DNA of 5,269 bases from assembly GCA_050954505.1 (NCBI GenBank), contig JBPBPY010000242.1:1-5269 (forward strand). The letters run 5' to 3'. Both the position numbers and the translations under genes were made by a program. The DNA comes from JAQGMO01 sp050954505 (GTDB taxonomy: Bacteria; Pseudomonadota; Gammaproteobacteria; Burkholderiales; Burkholderiaceae_D). The notes beneath the pieces were generated by a model, which saw only the letters and a program-made list of their open reading frames with translations, was not told where the DNA came from and made no database searches. Below, in pieces: positions 1-5,268 of the stretch. Within the stretch, counting starts at the first letter, position 1. Each line of letters begins with the position of its first letter.

Positions 1-198
1 AAGGCGCGCGGCTATCGCTGGGATGGCGACGAAAAATGCTGGTACCGGGTGGTTGACGAGCATGGCCTGGACCTGGAACTCGACTGGCTCAAGGCCGCCA
101 TCTACAACGGCAGACCCACTGAAATCGAGATCGAGGCCTTCAATGCCCAGGTACGTTTTTCGGCGCGCAGCGGCAAGAAAGCATTGCGCCGGGTGTGA
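1..198 (+). CDS. 3'-5' exonuclease-like protein (DNA polymerase III epsilon type), C-terminal fragment
   Basis: This is the last 65 codons of a gene that begins outside the window; frame 1 is open from the first base to a TGA at 196-198. The tail contains the pattern ARGYRWDGDEKCWYRVVDE, then a DWLKAAIYNGR segment and a final VRFSARSGKK. From memory, this arrangement (a 'GYRW...WYR' strand pair, an acidic linker, then 'WL...IY.GR' and 'RFS') is typical of the small C-terminal extension of proteobacterial stand-alone 3'-5' exonucleases of the RNase T/DnaQ superfamily. Those enzymes remove nucleotides from DNA or RNA 3' ends with two metal ions. The catalytic DEDD motifs would lie upstream and cannot be seen, so activity cannot be judged. 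No start codon, ribosome binding site or promoter is in view. The family call rests on recalled similarity of a short tail only. Confidence 0.55.
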   Translation, partial: KARGYRWDGDEKCWYRVVDEHGLDLELDWLKAAIYNGRPTEIEIEAFNAQVRFSARSGKKALRRV

Positions 199-204
199 GC
201 AAGC

Positions 205-226
205 GCTCGGCTGTCGGCGGCTGAGC
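205..226 (+). terminator. GC-rich hairpin after the exonuclease gene (weak terminator candidate)
   Basis: The arms at 205-213 (GCTCGGCTG) and 218-226 (CGGCTGAGC) pair over nine positions, two of them G-U wobbles, around a four-base loop. The hairpin starts seven bases after the TGA of the upstream gene, where a terminator would be expected. It is not followed by a real T run (AAAGCAAGCTTTC), so it may be a weak or Rho-assisted 3' end, or only an mRNA-stabilising stem. Confidence 0.3.
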
Positions 227-243
227 AAAGCAAGCTTTCATCG

Positions 244-302
244 GTCCATCATCGAGGCACACTCCAGGCTGTCCATCGGCTGATCAAGGCACATTCGCCG
301 CT
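244..302 (+). repeat. Imperfect two-copy tandem repeat in the intergenic stretch
   Basis: Copy one (244-270) and copy two (271-302) share GTCCATC, then ATC-AGGCACA-TC. The second copy has five additional bases (GGCTG) between the blocks. The copies abut. The repeat lies in the 239-base non-coding stretch before the transporter gene, which otherwise holds only the hairpin at 205-226 and a possible -10 element at 398-403. No known element or function was recognised. Confidence 0.35.
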
Positions 303-437
303 GCAGGAAAGCTGATCGATGTGCCATCCATGCGGCCAAACACCGGCCGGCAAGCGACCGAAAAAACAGCTGGCGAACGCCCTGATCCGTTTCCACGTAG
401 AATTACCGGACCGATTCACCTTCACTTCACGCCCTGC

Positions 438-1670
438 ATGCATCCCACCCTCTCGGAAACAGCCGCGCCCGGCCTCGCCATCGACCCTGCCACCAACAGC
501 AATCCGAAAGCCGCGTTCCTGGCGCTGGCTGTCGGCGGCTTTGCCATCGGCACCGGTGAATTTGCCATCATGGGCTTGTTGCCTGAAGTCGCGCGCGACC
601 TGGGTGTGTCGATACCGACTGCCGGCCATGTGATCACCTCCTATGCAATGGGCGTGGTCATCGGCGCGCCGGTACTGGCAGTGCTGTGCGCACGCTGGCG
701 CCAGCGAACCTTGCTCATGGCGCTGATGCTGGTTTTCGCGTTGGGCAATTTTGCCAGCGCCCTGGCACCGAATTACCTTGCCCTCAACATCCTGCGCTTT
801 GCCGCCGGACTGCCCCATGGTACCTATTTTGGCGTGGCGGCTTTGGTGGCGGCCAGTCTGGCCAGGCCCGGCCGGCGCGCCAGCGCGATTGCCACGGTGA
901 TGATGGGTTTGACGATTGCCATCGTTGTCGGCGTGCCGATTTCTGCCCTGCTCGGTGAATTCCTGGGTTGGCGTGCCGCGTTTGCCTTTGTCGGCAGCCT
1001 GGGTCTGCTGGCCGCGTTCATGGTGCGCCGCGCAGTACCCGACATCGCCCCGCATGAACATGCCAGCCCATGGCGGGAACTCGGCGCCCTGCGCCGCGTG
1101 CAGGTCTGGCTCACGCTTGGTGTGGGCGCAATCGGCTTCGGCGGCTTGTTTGCCGTCTTCAGCTATGCCAAGCCGACCCTGTTGGCCGTCTCCGGCTTGC
1201 CGGCAGCCTGGGTACCGGTCGTGCTGTCGGTCTTCGGCATGGGCATGGTGGCGGGCAATGTGATCGGTGCGCGCATGGCAGACCAGAACCTGCTGCGCAC
1301 CATCGGGCTGGTACTTGTCTGGTCGATTCTGGTGCTGGGCGCATTTACCTTCACTGCAGCAAACATGGTCACCGCCACCCTGACGATTTTCCTGATCGGC
1401 ACCACGGGCGCGCTGTCACCACCGATACAAAGCCGCTTGATGGATGTCGCCGGCGATGCACAAACCCTGGCAGCGGCGCTGCACCATTCCGCTTTCAACC
1501 TGGCCAACGGCCTGGGTGCCTGGCTGGGCGGCCTGGCCATTGCCGGCGGACTGGGCTGGACCTCGACTGGCTGGGTTGGCGCCCTGATGGCGCTGGGCGG
1601 CCTGGCCGTGTTCGGGGTCTCGCTGGCCGTCAACAACCGCAGCAGCCTGCACGCAGCCGGCGCAGGCTGA
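438..1670 (+). CDS. MFS transporter, DHA1 family, AraJ/YdhP-like
   Basis: This encodes a 410-residue inner-membrane protein with about twelve hydrophobic segments, the usual size for a DHA1-type proton-coupled exporter of drugs or metabolites. TM1 carries the group signature FAIGTGEFAIMGLLPEVA (35-52). A degenerate motif A follows TM2 (CARWRQRT, 84-91) and its second-half counterpart is GARMADQNLLR (277-287). Motif B in TM4 is RFAAGLPHGTYFGVA (120-134). The Gly-rich antiporter-type motif C region is in TM5 (about 157-173). HHSAFNLANGLGAWLGG (349-365) near TM11 matches the AFNLGNALGAWLGG-like stretch typical of AraJ/YdhP relatives. The substrate cannot be read from sequence. The frame stays open upstream to a GTG at 321, which would add 39 residues with no transporter character. 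I prefer ATG 438 because it gives the normal family length and a TAGAAT -10-like element lies at 398-403. Neither start has a convincing Shine-Dalgarno, although AGGAA at 305-309 could serve GTG 321. It converges with the FKBP gene. Confidence 0.9.
   Translation: MHPTLSETAAPGLAIDPATNSNPKAAFLALAVGGFAIGTGEFAIMGLLPEVARDLGVSIPTAGHVITSYAMGVVIGAPVLAVLCARWRQRTLLMALMLVFALGNFASALAPNYLALNILRFAAGLPHGTYFGVAALVAASLARPGRRASAIATVMMGLTIAIVVGVPISALLGEFLGWRAAFAFVGSLGLLAAFMVRRAVPDIAPHEHASPWRELGALRRVQVWLTLGVGAIGFGGLFAVFSYAKPTLLAVSGLPAAWVPVVLSVFGMGMVAGNVIGARMADQNLLRTIGLVLVWSILVLGAFTFTAANMVTATLTIFLIGTTGALSPPIQSRLMDVAGDAQTLAAALHHSAFNLANGLGAWLGGLAIAGGLGWTSTGWVGALMALGGLAVFGVSLAVNNRSSLHAAGAG
1643..1669. other. Perfect 8-bp stem-loop at the 3' end of the transporter gene
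   Basis: CAGCCTGC at 1643-1650 and GCAGGCTG at 1662-1669 are exact inverted repeats around an 11-base loop. They occupy the last codons of the transporter gene, just before the 7-base gap to the convergent FKBP gene. On neither strand is the stem followed by a T run, so it is not a canonical intrinsic terminator. It could still stabilise the 3' ends or limit read-through between convergent genes. It could also be coincidental in a GC-rich coding sequence. Confidence 0.35.
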
Positions 1671-1677
1671 AAACGCC

Positions 1678-2082
1678 TTACTGAATGCCCAGCAGTTCGA
1701 TGTCGAAATTCAGATCGCTGTCGGGTGGAATGGCACTGCCGGCGCCACGGCTGCCATAGGCGGTCTTGGCCGGGCAAAACACTTTTGCCTTTTCACCGAC
1801 ATGCATGGTCTGCACTGCCTGTGTCCAGCATGGGATGACGCGTCCCAGTGGAAAACTGATCGGTTCGCCGCGCTTGTAGGAACTGTCGAACTCCGTGCCG
1901 TTTTGCAGCGTGCCACGGTAATGCACCTTGACCGAATTCGAGGCAGTCGGGCTGGCGCCCGTGGTGGCCTTGAGGGTCTGCACTTTCACACCGGAGTCCA
2001 GCGTGACTGTCGACGGCGAGTCCTGGGCCATGGCCGTTGATGCTGCAGCGAGCAAAATGAACAGGGGAAGAAGTTTTTTCAT
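1678..2082 (-). CDS. FKBP-type peptidyl-prolyl cis-trans isomerase, exported
   Basis: This 134-residue protein catalyses cis-trans isomerisation of X-Pro bonds and probably assists folding in the periplasm. Residues 1-19 form a signal peptide: KK, a hydrophobic core LLPLFILLAAA, then a signal peptidase I-type site after AMA. The single FKBP domain spans about 48-134. FKBP active-site positions can be matched: Tyr55 (VHYRG), Phe65 and Asp66 (TEFDSS), Phe77 (ISFPLG), Val82-Ile83, Trp86 (RVIPCW), Tyr109 (TAYGSRG), Ile118 and Phe126. Cys85 and Cys103 are the only cysteines; a similar 'VIPCW...CP' pair occurs, as I recall, in other bacterial FKBPs and might form a disulfide. The frame is open upstream to 2166, but ATG 2082 is chosen because it places the signal peptide at the N-terminus and fits the putative promoter. 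No strong Shine-Dalgarno is seen. It stands alone on the minus strand, converging with the transporter and diverging from the next gene. There is no Mip/FkpA-like dimerisation domain. Confidence 0.92.
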   Translation of the reverse strand: MKKLLPLFILLAAASTAMAQDSPSTVTLDSGVKVQTLKATTGASPTASNSVKVHYRGTLQNGTEFDSSYKRGEPISFPLGRVIPCWTQAVQTMHVGEKAKVFCPAKTAYGSRGAGSAIPPDSDLNFDIELLGIQ

Positions 2083-2110
2083 GGTCAGGTTCACAGGAAG
2101 AAGGAGCTGG

Positions 2111-2138
2111 ATTTTATCAGCAATCAAATGCATTTCAG
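2111..2138 (-). promoter_or_regulatory. Putative sigma-70 type promoter of the FKBP gene
   Basis: Reading the minus strand, CTGAAA (plus 2133-2138) is followed by a 16-base spacer and TAAAAT (plus 2111-2116). These match the -35 at four of six positions and the -10 at five of six. Initiation would fall near 2104, about 20 bases before ATG 2082. The match is moderate and made by eye. Confidence 0.4.
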
Positions 2139-2140
2139 AC

Positions 2141-2169
2141 GGAACCGCCGCGCAAGGTGCCGCCACTCA
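2141..2169 (+). promoter_or_regulatory. hrp box (HrpL-dependent promoter), exact consensus match
   Basis: GGAACC at 2141-2146 is followed by exactly 16 bases and then CCACTCA at 2163-2169. This fits the published hrp box GGAACC-N15/16-CCACNNA at all eleven fixed positions. That element is recognised by HrpL, the ECF sigma factor that switches on type III secretion genes and effector genes in Pseudomonas syringae, Erwinia and related Hrp1 systems. It points toward the gene starting at 2238, with a predicted leader of roughly 60 bases. Assuming equal base use, an 11-position match with either spacer on either strand is expected by chance about 0.005 times in a window of this length. No second full match was seen on either strand. 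Activity would require an HrpL protein elsewhere in the genome. Confidence 0.8.
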
Positions 2170-2237
2170 TGGCAAACCGGCCGGCGCCAGGCATCTTGCG
2201 CTGGCCAGGCAAACCGTCAGCGTAAAAGGCAGGAACC

Positions 2238-3704
2238 ATGGGCATCAACCGCATCAAACAGCAATTCGATGGGTTCTTGAAACCTGCTCATGCAGCGCCC
2301 TCGGCGTCCACCGTTCCCGCTCGTTCTGCTTCGGCACCAGCACTGAACCGCCTGGCCAGTGCCGAAGAGCCGCAGCCTTTGGCGCATGCACGGCAGTCCT
2401 CGACCGACGCGCTGAAGAATTTTTTCTGCCTGGCCAATCGATCCATGGCCGGCAACCGCAAACCTTCCTTCTCGTCGGCGCTGGAGACGTTTTCACCGCA
2501 AAGGAAAACCAGGAAAGCGGGATTGCGCACGGCGGAACTGCAGCAGCGTACCATCGATGAACATCTGCACCTGAACACGCTGGATTACCATTGCAGCAAA
2601 CCGGAGTTGACGCAAGCGCAGGCCGCAGCCGAGGTGTTTGCACACTTTCATTCGCAGACACAGGACATGTCCAACTCCGCCATAGCGCAAAGGATCATTG
2701 CCGAGGACCAGTCGACGATCGACACCCACATGAGCGAAAAGATCGACCAGCTGGTGGCGCAGCATCCGCAGGCACGCACACCAGCCTACGCCGGTTCGCA
2801 AACCGAACAGGATCTGCGCAGCCATGCACGGCACATCGTGGAACTTGACATGGCTGCCCGGTTCACGGGCATGTCACCGGTGGAAACGGCGCGCACGATC
2901 GAATACGACAACTTCATCGCTGCGCGGCGCAACCTCGGCATCGGCGAGCGCAGGGACGATTTGCTGAAAGAGAAATCCCGGCGTGTCTTGGCCGAGTTCA
3001 CTGCGATCGAACTTGCCGGGCAAAGTCAGACTGATCAGGCCGACCTGGACCGGCTGACGTTGCAGCTTGGATCGGCCGAACTGGCGCTGGTCCATTTGAA
3101 AGAACAGCGTAGCCAGCAGTGGAGCAATCAGATCGGCATGCACAGCTCCGGAGCGGGGGACGGTCAGGCACGTGCGGAACCTGCCGATGACGAGCGCTCC
3201 TTGCCGCTGGCCCATTGGCAAATGAAATTTGCCGAAGCGCAGGCCAACAAGAAGTTGCTCGCCTCGCAGTCCGATCTGGCCAGACAAAGCCAAGAGGAAG
3301 CGACCATGGCGATCGATCAGGAACTGGCGACGCTTGCTGGTGGAAAACACAAGCGTGAGTTCGTGAATGCCTTGGCATCGCCGTGGCTCAAGGCGCTGCG
3401 CGATAAGGCGGTGCATTTGCGCACAGTTCGCGACATGCCGGCAGGACCGGGAGGAGAATCTGCTCTTGCGAGCCAGCAGCGTGACCATATCCGGCAAACG
3501 GTCGAGGCCGAGCTGGACACCGTGTACAAAGGCATGTCGAACATGCAGATCGTGGTGCAACTCGAAACGCCGCCGCAGGAAGATACAACGCTGGTACAAA
3601 CATACGCTGCCAGGACACCAGCTGAATTGCGCGAGCTGGAAGAGGCAAGGAACAAGATTGTGCAACAACGCCGGGTCTTGGCCGGCGATGATCTGTTCGA
3701 CTGA
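2238..3704 (+). CDS. Uncharacterised protein under a hrp box; candidate type III secretion effector
   Basis: I do not recognise the family of this 488-residue protein. It has no signal peptide and no membrane segment. Only two cysteines (64, 119) are seen. About residues 17-60 are Ala/Ser/Pro-rich and probably disordered. From about 95 onward it is strongly helical and charged, with likely coiled-coil or helical-bundle stretches at about 122-205, 212-295, 325-372 and 410-435, a Gly/Ser-rich break at 300-312 and a final helix at 460-480. Features compatible with type III export are Ile at position 3 and about 10% Ser in the first 50 residues; against the usual rule, Asp11 is an early acidic residue. 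Gly2 is present, but residue 6 is Ile, so N-myristoylation is unlikely. The start is ATG 2238, with AAAAGG at 2224-2229 eight bases upstream. The perfect hrp box 68 bases upstream is the main evidence for function. No enzymatic motif was found. It could also be a helper, chaperone-like or regulatory member of the HrpL regulon. Confidence 0.85.
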   Translation: MGINRIKQQFDGFLKPAHAAPSASTVPARSASAPALNRLASAEEPQPLAHARQSSTDALKNFFCLANRSMAGNRKPSFSSALETFSPQRKTRKAGLRTAELQQRTIDEHLHLNTLDYHCSKPELTQAQAAAEVFAHFHSQTQDMSNSAIAQRIIAEDQSTIDTHMSEKIDQLVAQHPQARTPAYAGSQTEQDLRSHARHIVELDMAARFTGMSPVETARTIEYDNFIAARRNLGIGERRDDLLKEKSRRVLAEFTAIELAGQSQTDQADLDRLTLQLGSAELALVHLKEQRSQQWSNQIGMHSSGAGDGQARAEPADDERSLPLAHWQMKFAEAQANKKLLASQSDLARQSQEEATMAIDQELATLAGGKHKREFVNALASPWLKALRDKAVHLRTVRDMPAGPGGESALASQQRDHIRQTVEAELDTVYKGMSNMQIVVQLETPPQEDTTLVQTYAARTPAELRELEEARNKIVQQRRVLAGDDLFD

Positions 3705-3909
3705 ACCTGCCTGCTGCCGGTTGTGACATCCGGGCCAGGAGCTCGCTGTTCACCTTGCGTAAAACTTTTACTTGCCTGGCATGCTCCTGTCTCGACACGC
3801 GCGGCAAGCGCAACAGGCGTGGCCGGCGCAATGACGGTGTCGCCAGCCGTTGCCATGCTGCGGCTGACTGTCTGGCAAAATGCCGGGAATTATTTTATTT
3901 CGTTCGATC
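3705..3909 (+). other. Intergenic region with nested inverted repeats, no gene seen
   Basis: This 205-base gap carries several inverted repeats. CAGGAGC (3736-3742) pairs with GCTCCTG (3783-3789), and alternatively GCCAGG (3734-3739) with CCTGGC (3775-3780). Inside the loop is the 13-base palindrome GTAAAACTTTTAC (3759-3771), which has the shape of a protein-binding operator. A further small stem is CAGCCG (3844-3849) with CGGCTG (3861-3866). AT-rich sequence at 3889-3900 directly precedes the next gene. No hrp box, clear sigma-70 promoter or T-tailed terminator was found. Confidence 0.4.
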
Positions 3910-4887
3910 ATGACAAGCCCCAAGCCCACGCCAGCGCTGGCATCCACCCCCACGCTGCCGGCATCGCAAGGTGAGACCACCTCCCGGACCTTGCAGCGCA
4001 AGTTGCCGCCCCGCCCTGGCTTGCCGCCGGCCACCCCGGAAGAACTGCGCAGGCAAAAGCTGCAGCGTGAAGAAAAGGATGCGCAGGTGCGCGGTGTGCG
4101 GTCGATTTGCGCCATGCGCGAGGCAATCCGGCAGCGCGCGCGAAGCCTGCCGGTGCTGTCATCGGTGGAGCATGTCGGCCAGCTGGACGCCGACGGCTTT
4201 CGCCAGCGCGCCGCCGCAGGGTTGCCGTTCTTGTATGCCGGCCTGGTCAAACGCTGGCCCTTGTTTGCCATGCCGGCACAGCTGTTGCGCGAGCAGTACG
4301 GCATGCTGACGGTACGCGCGCGCGTGGGCGACTATGTCAATACCGCGTTTGCACCCGACCGCGCCATGCTGGACATGACCATGCACGACTACCTCAACCT
4401 GATCGACCAGCCGTGGGAAACGCTGCCGCCCTACCTGGGCAACCTGGAGCTGCGCGCATTCAATCGGCTGTGCCACTGGCCGGCGTATTTCAGCAAGATG
4501 GGACCGCCGCGTTTCTGGATCGGTCCGGCCGGTACCGTTACGCCCCTGCACTGCGATTATGATGACAATGTGTTTGCCCAGATTTGGGGCAGCAAGCGCA
4601 TCTTCCTGGCGCCGCCGCATTATGACGAATTTTTGTACCCTCGCGAAGCCAATGCGATCCTGTTCGGTTCACCAATCAACCCCGAAGCGCCCGACTTCGA
4701 CCGATTTCCATTGGCGCGGCAAGCGCATTTCATCGAGTGCATCGTCAACCCCGGGGACCTGCTGTATGTCCCGGCCGGCTGGTACCACCAGGTGCGGGCG
4801 CTGACGTTCTCTCTGTCGTGCAATCGCTGGGCAAGGGGCGTGCCATTGGCGCTGGATGGCGAAGCTGCGTTGAAGCGCCGTTCATGA
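3910..4887 (+). CDS. JmjC/cupin_8-type 2-oxoglutarate- and Fe(II)-dependent oxygenase
   Basis: This 325-residue protein ends in a JmjC-like double-stranded beta-helix. The iron-binding facial triad is readable as His214 and Asp216 in TPLHCDYDDN and His293 in VPAGWYHQV. Lys229 in WGSKRIFLAPP is the likely partner of the 2-oxoglutarate carboxylate. The GDLLYVPAGWYHQV strand and the following SLSCNRW segment are typical of the cupin_8/factor-inhibiting-HIF-like group, which hydroxylates side chains of proteins or other targets; the substrate here is unknown. A domain lead-in with LDADGFRQR, GLPFLYAGLVKRWP and YLGNLEL (about 92-181) is also usual for the group. Residues 1-43 are rich in Pro, Thr and Ser, followed by a charged helix (43-80). 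I choose ATG 3910; an in-frame ATG at 3880 would add ten residues with no ribosome binding site. ATG 3910 also lacks a good Shine-Dalgarno. It lies 205 bases after the putative effector on the same strand, so co-transcription is possible but not shown. Confidence 0.88.
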   Translation: MTSPKPTPALASTPTLPASQGETTSRTLQRKLPPRPGLPPATPEELRRQKLQREEKDAQVRGVRSICAMREAIRQRARSLPVLSSVEHVGQLDADGFRQRAAAGLPFLYAGLVKRWPLFAMPAQLLREQYGMLTVRARVGDYVNTAFAPDRAMLDMTMHDYLNLIDQPWETLPPYLGNLELRAFNRLCHWPAYFSKMGPPRFWIGPAGTVTPLHCDYDDNVFAQIWGSKRIFLAPPHYDEFLYPREANAILFGSPINPEAPDFDRFPLARQAHFIECIVNPGDLLYVPAGWYHQVRALTFSLSCNRWARGVPLALDGEAALKRRS

Positions 4888-4970
4888 AGAACAAGACAAG
4901 GCGCTGGAGCAATGGGGACCCGTACACCATCCGGACTTGGCAGTCGACGTAGCCCCACGCGATAGACCAA

Positions 4971-4998
4971 ATAGCAAAAGCCACCTCCAGGGTGGCTT
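4971..4998 (-). terminator. Rho-independent terminator for the minus-strand gene at the right edge
   Basis: AAGCCACC (4978-4985) and GGTGGCTT (4991-4998) form a perfect 8-bp stem with a five-base loop. Read on the minus strand, the stem runs into TTTTGCTATTT, a usable U tract. It begins 16 bases after the TAG of the minus-strand frame ending at 5015. On the plus strand the stem is followed by CGGTTAACT, so it could terminate the oxygenase transcript only weakly. The bases between 4888 and this stem hold nothing else recognisable. Confidence 0.7.
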
Positions 4999-5008
4999 CG
5001 GTTAACTC

Positions 5009-5027
5009 TCACGACTATAGTGCGTGA
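5009..5027. repeat. Near-perfect palindrome over the stop codon of the minus-strand gene
   Basis: TCACG (5009-5013), the 8-base palindrome ACTATAGT (5014-5021), one unpaired G (5022) and CGTGA (5023-5027) form an inverted repeat with a single bulge. It overlaps the last two codons of the minus-strand frame and lies just before its terminator. With no spacer it is operator-shaped rather than hairpin-shaped. No function is recognised. Confidence 0.4.
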
Positions 5028-5188
5028 TGACCTAACGAGTAAGGATTGTATCGGCCCTTTGCCCAAGGCAGCTTGACCTGCCGCAAATCCATCGCAGAGT
5101 TTCCAAGACGCAAGCCGAGCGCGACGATCGTATTGTATAAACGACATTTTTTGTTATCAAATTGGAACTTATTCCTGCAGGCTTCCAT
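5015..5188 (-). CDS. Unrecognised 57-residue reading frame, small gene or 3' end of a broken gene
   Basis: This frame runs from ATG 5188 to TAG 5017-5015 and was found by translating the minus strand directly. The C-terminal half (NTIVALGLRLGNSAMDLRQ, then KLPWAKGRYNPYSLGHHAL) looks like genuine protein. A terminator stem follows 16 bases after the stop, which argues that a real gene ends here. AGGA (plus 5198-5201) lies nine bases before the ATG, so translation as an independent small protein is possible. A stop codon directly precedes that ATG in frame. Alternatively this is the tail of a longer gene whose upstream part is in another frame (see the next entry), the break falling at an A6 run at 5147-5152. 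The sequence is clearly AT-richer than the rest of the window (about 38% GC over 5141-5200), which may indicate transferred DNA. I do not recognise the family. Confidence 0.45.
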   Translation of the reverse strand: MEACRNKFQFDNKKCRLYNTIVALGLRLGNSAMDLRQVKLPWAKGRYNPYSLGHHAL

Positions 5189-5268
5189 TTAGCCATGTCC
5201 TGCCACGTGTTTTGAGCCGAAAAGAAGTTCGCTCCTGGACAAACCGATACATCAACCTTCAATGCATT
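5146..5268 (-). pseudogene. Possible upstream part of the same minus-strand gene, in a different frame
   Basis: From the window edge this minus-strand frame reads KVDVSVCPGANFFSAQNTW, then QDMAKWKPAGISSNLITK, without a stop. It stays open past the A6 run to 5032, but downstream of the run its translation (RSSRSACVLETLRW) looks like an out-of-frame reading. A single-base gain at the A6 run would join it to the frame ending at 5015, giving at least 82 residues in the window with the start outside it. This may be a true frameshift mutation, a homopolymer sequencing error, or a -1 ribosomal slippage site (A AAA AAT). If the 57-residue frame is an independent gene, this entry is only a chance open frame. 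Confidence 0.3.

Noticed and set aside
321..437. A longer transporter starting at GTG 321
   Set aside because: The 39 extra residues are Pro/Arg/His-rich with no transporter-like feature and would exceed the usual family length. AGGAA at 305-309 keeps it as a minor alternative.
249..1061. A 270-codon minus-strand open frame opposite the transporter gene
   Set aside because: It lies antisense to a clearly coding membrane protein, and its translation is rich in His, Gln, Arg and Gly with no domain, as expected from reverse reading of GC-rich codons.
2083..2166. An extension of the FKBP protein by 28 residues to the upstream start
   Set aside because: It would bury the signal peptide inside the protein and run through the putative promoter.
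2238..2255. N-myristoylation signal at the start of the candidate effector
   Set aside because: Gly2 is present, but the residue at position 6 is Ile, not the Ser or Thr usually required.
2231..2260. A second GGAACC motif immediately before the start codon of the 488-residue gene
   Set aside because: No CCACNNA follows at 15 or 16 bases, so it is not a hrp box.
3175..3205. GGAACC inside the 488-residue gene as an internal hrp box
   Set aside because: The second half of the element is absent at the required spacing.
2874..3668. A 264-codon minus-strand open frame opposite the candidate effector
   Set aside because: It has no promoter, ribosome binding site or recognisable domain. The plus-strand frame has the hrp box, a suitable Shine-Dalgarno and coherent helical composition.
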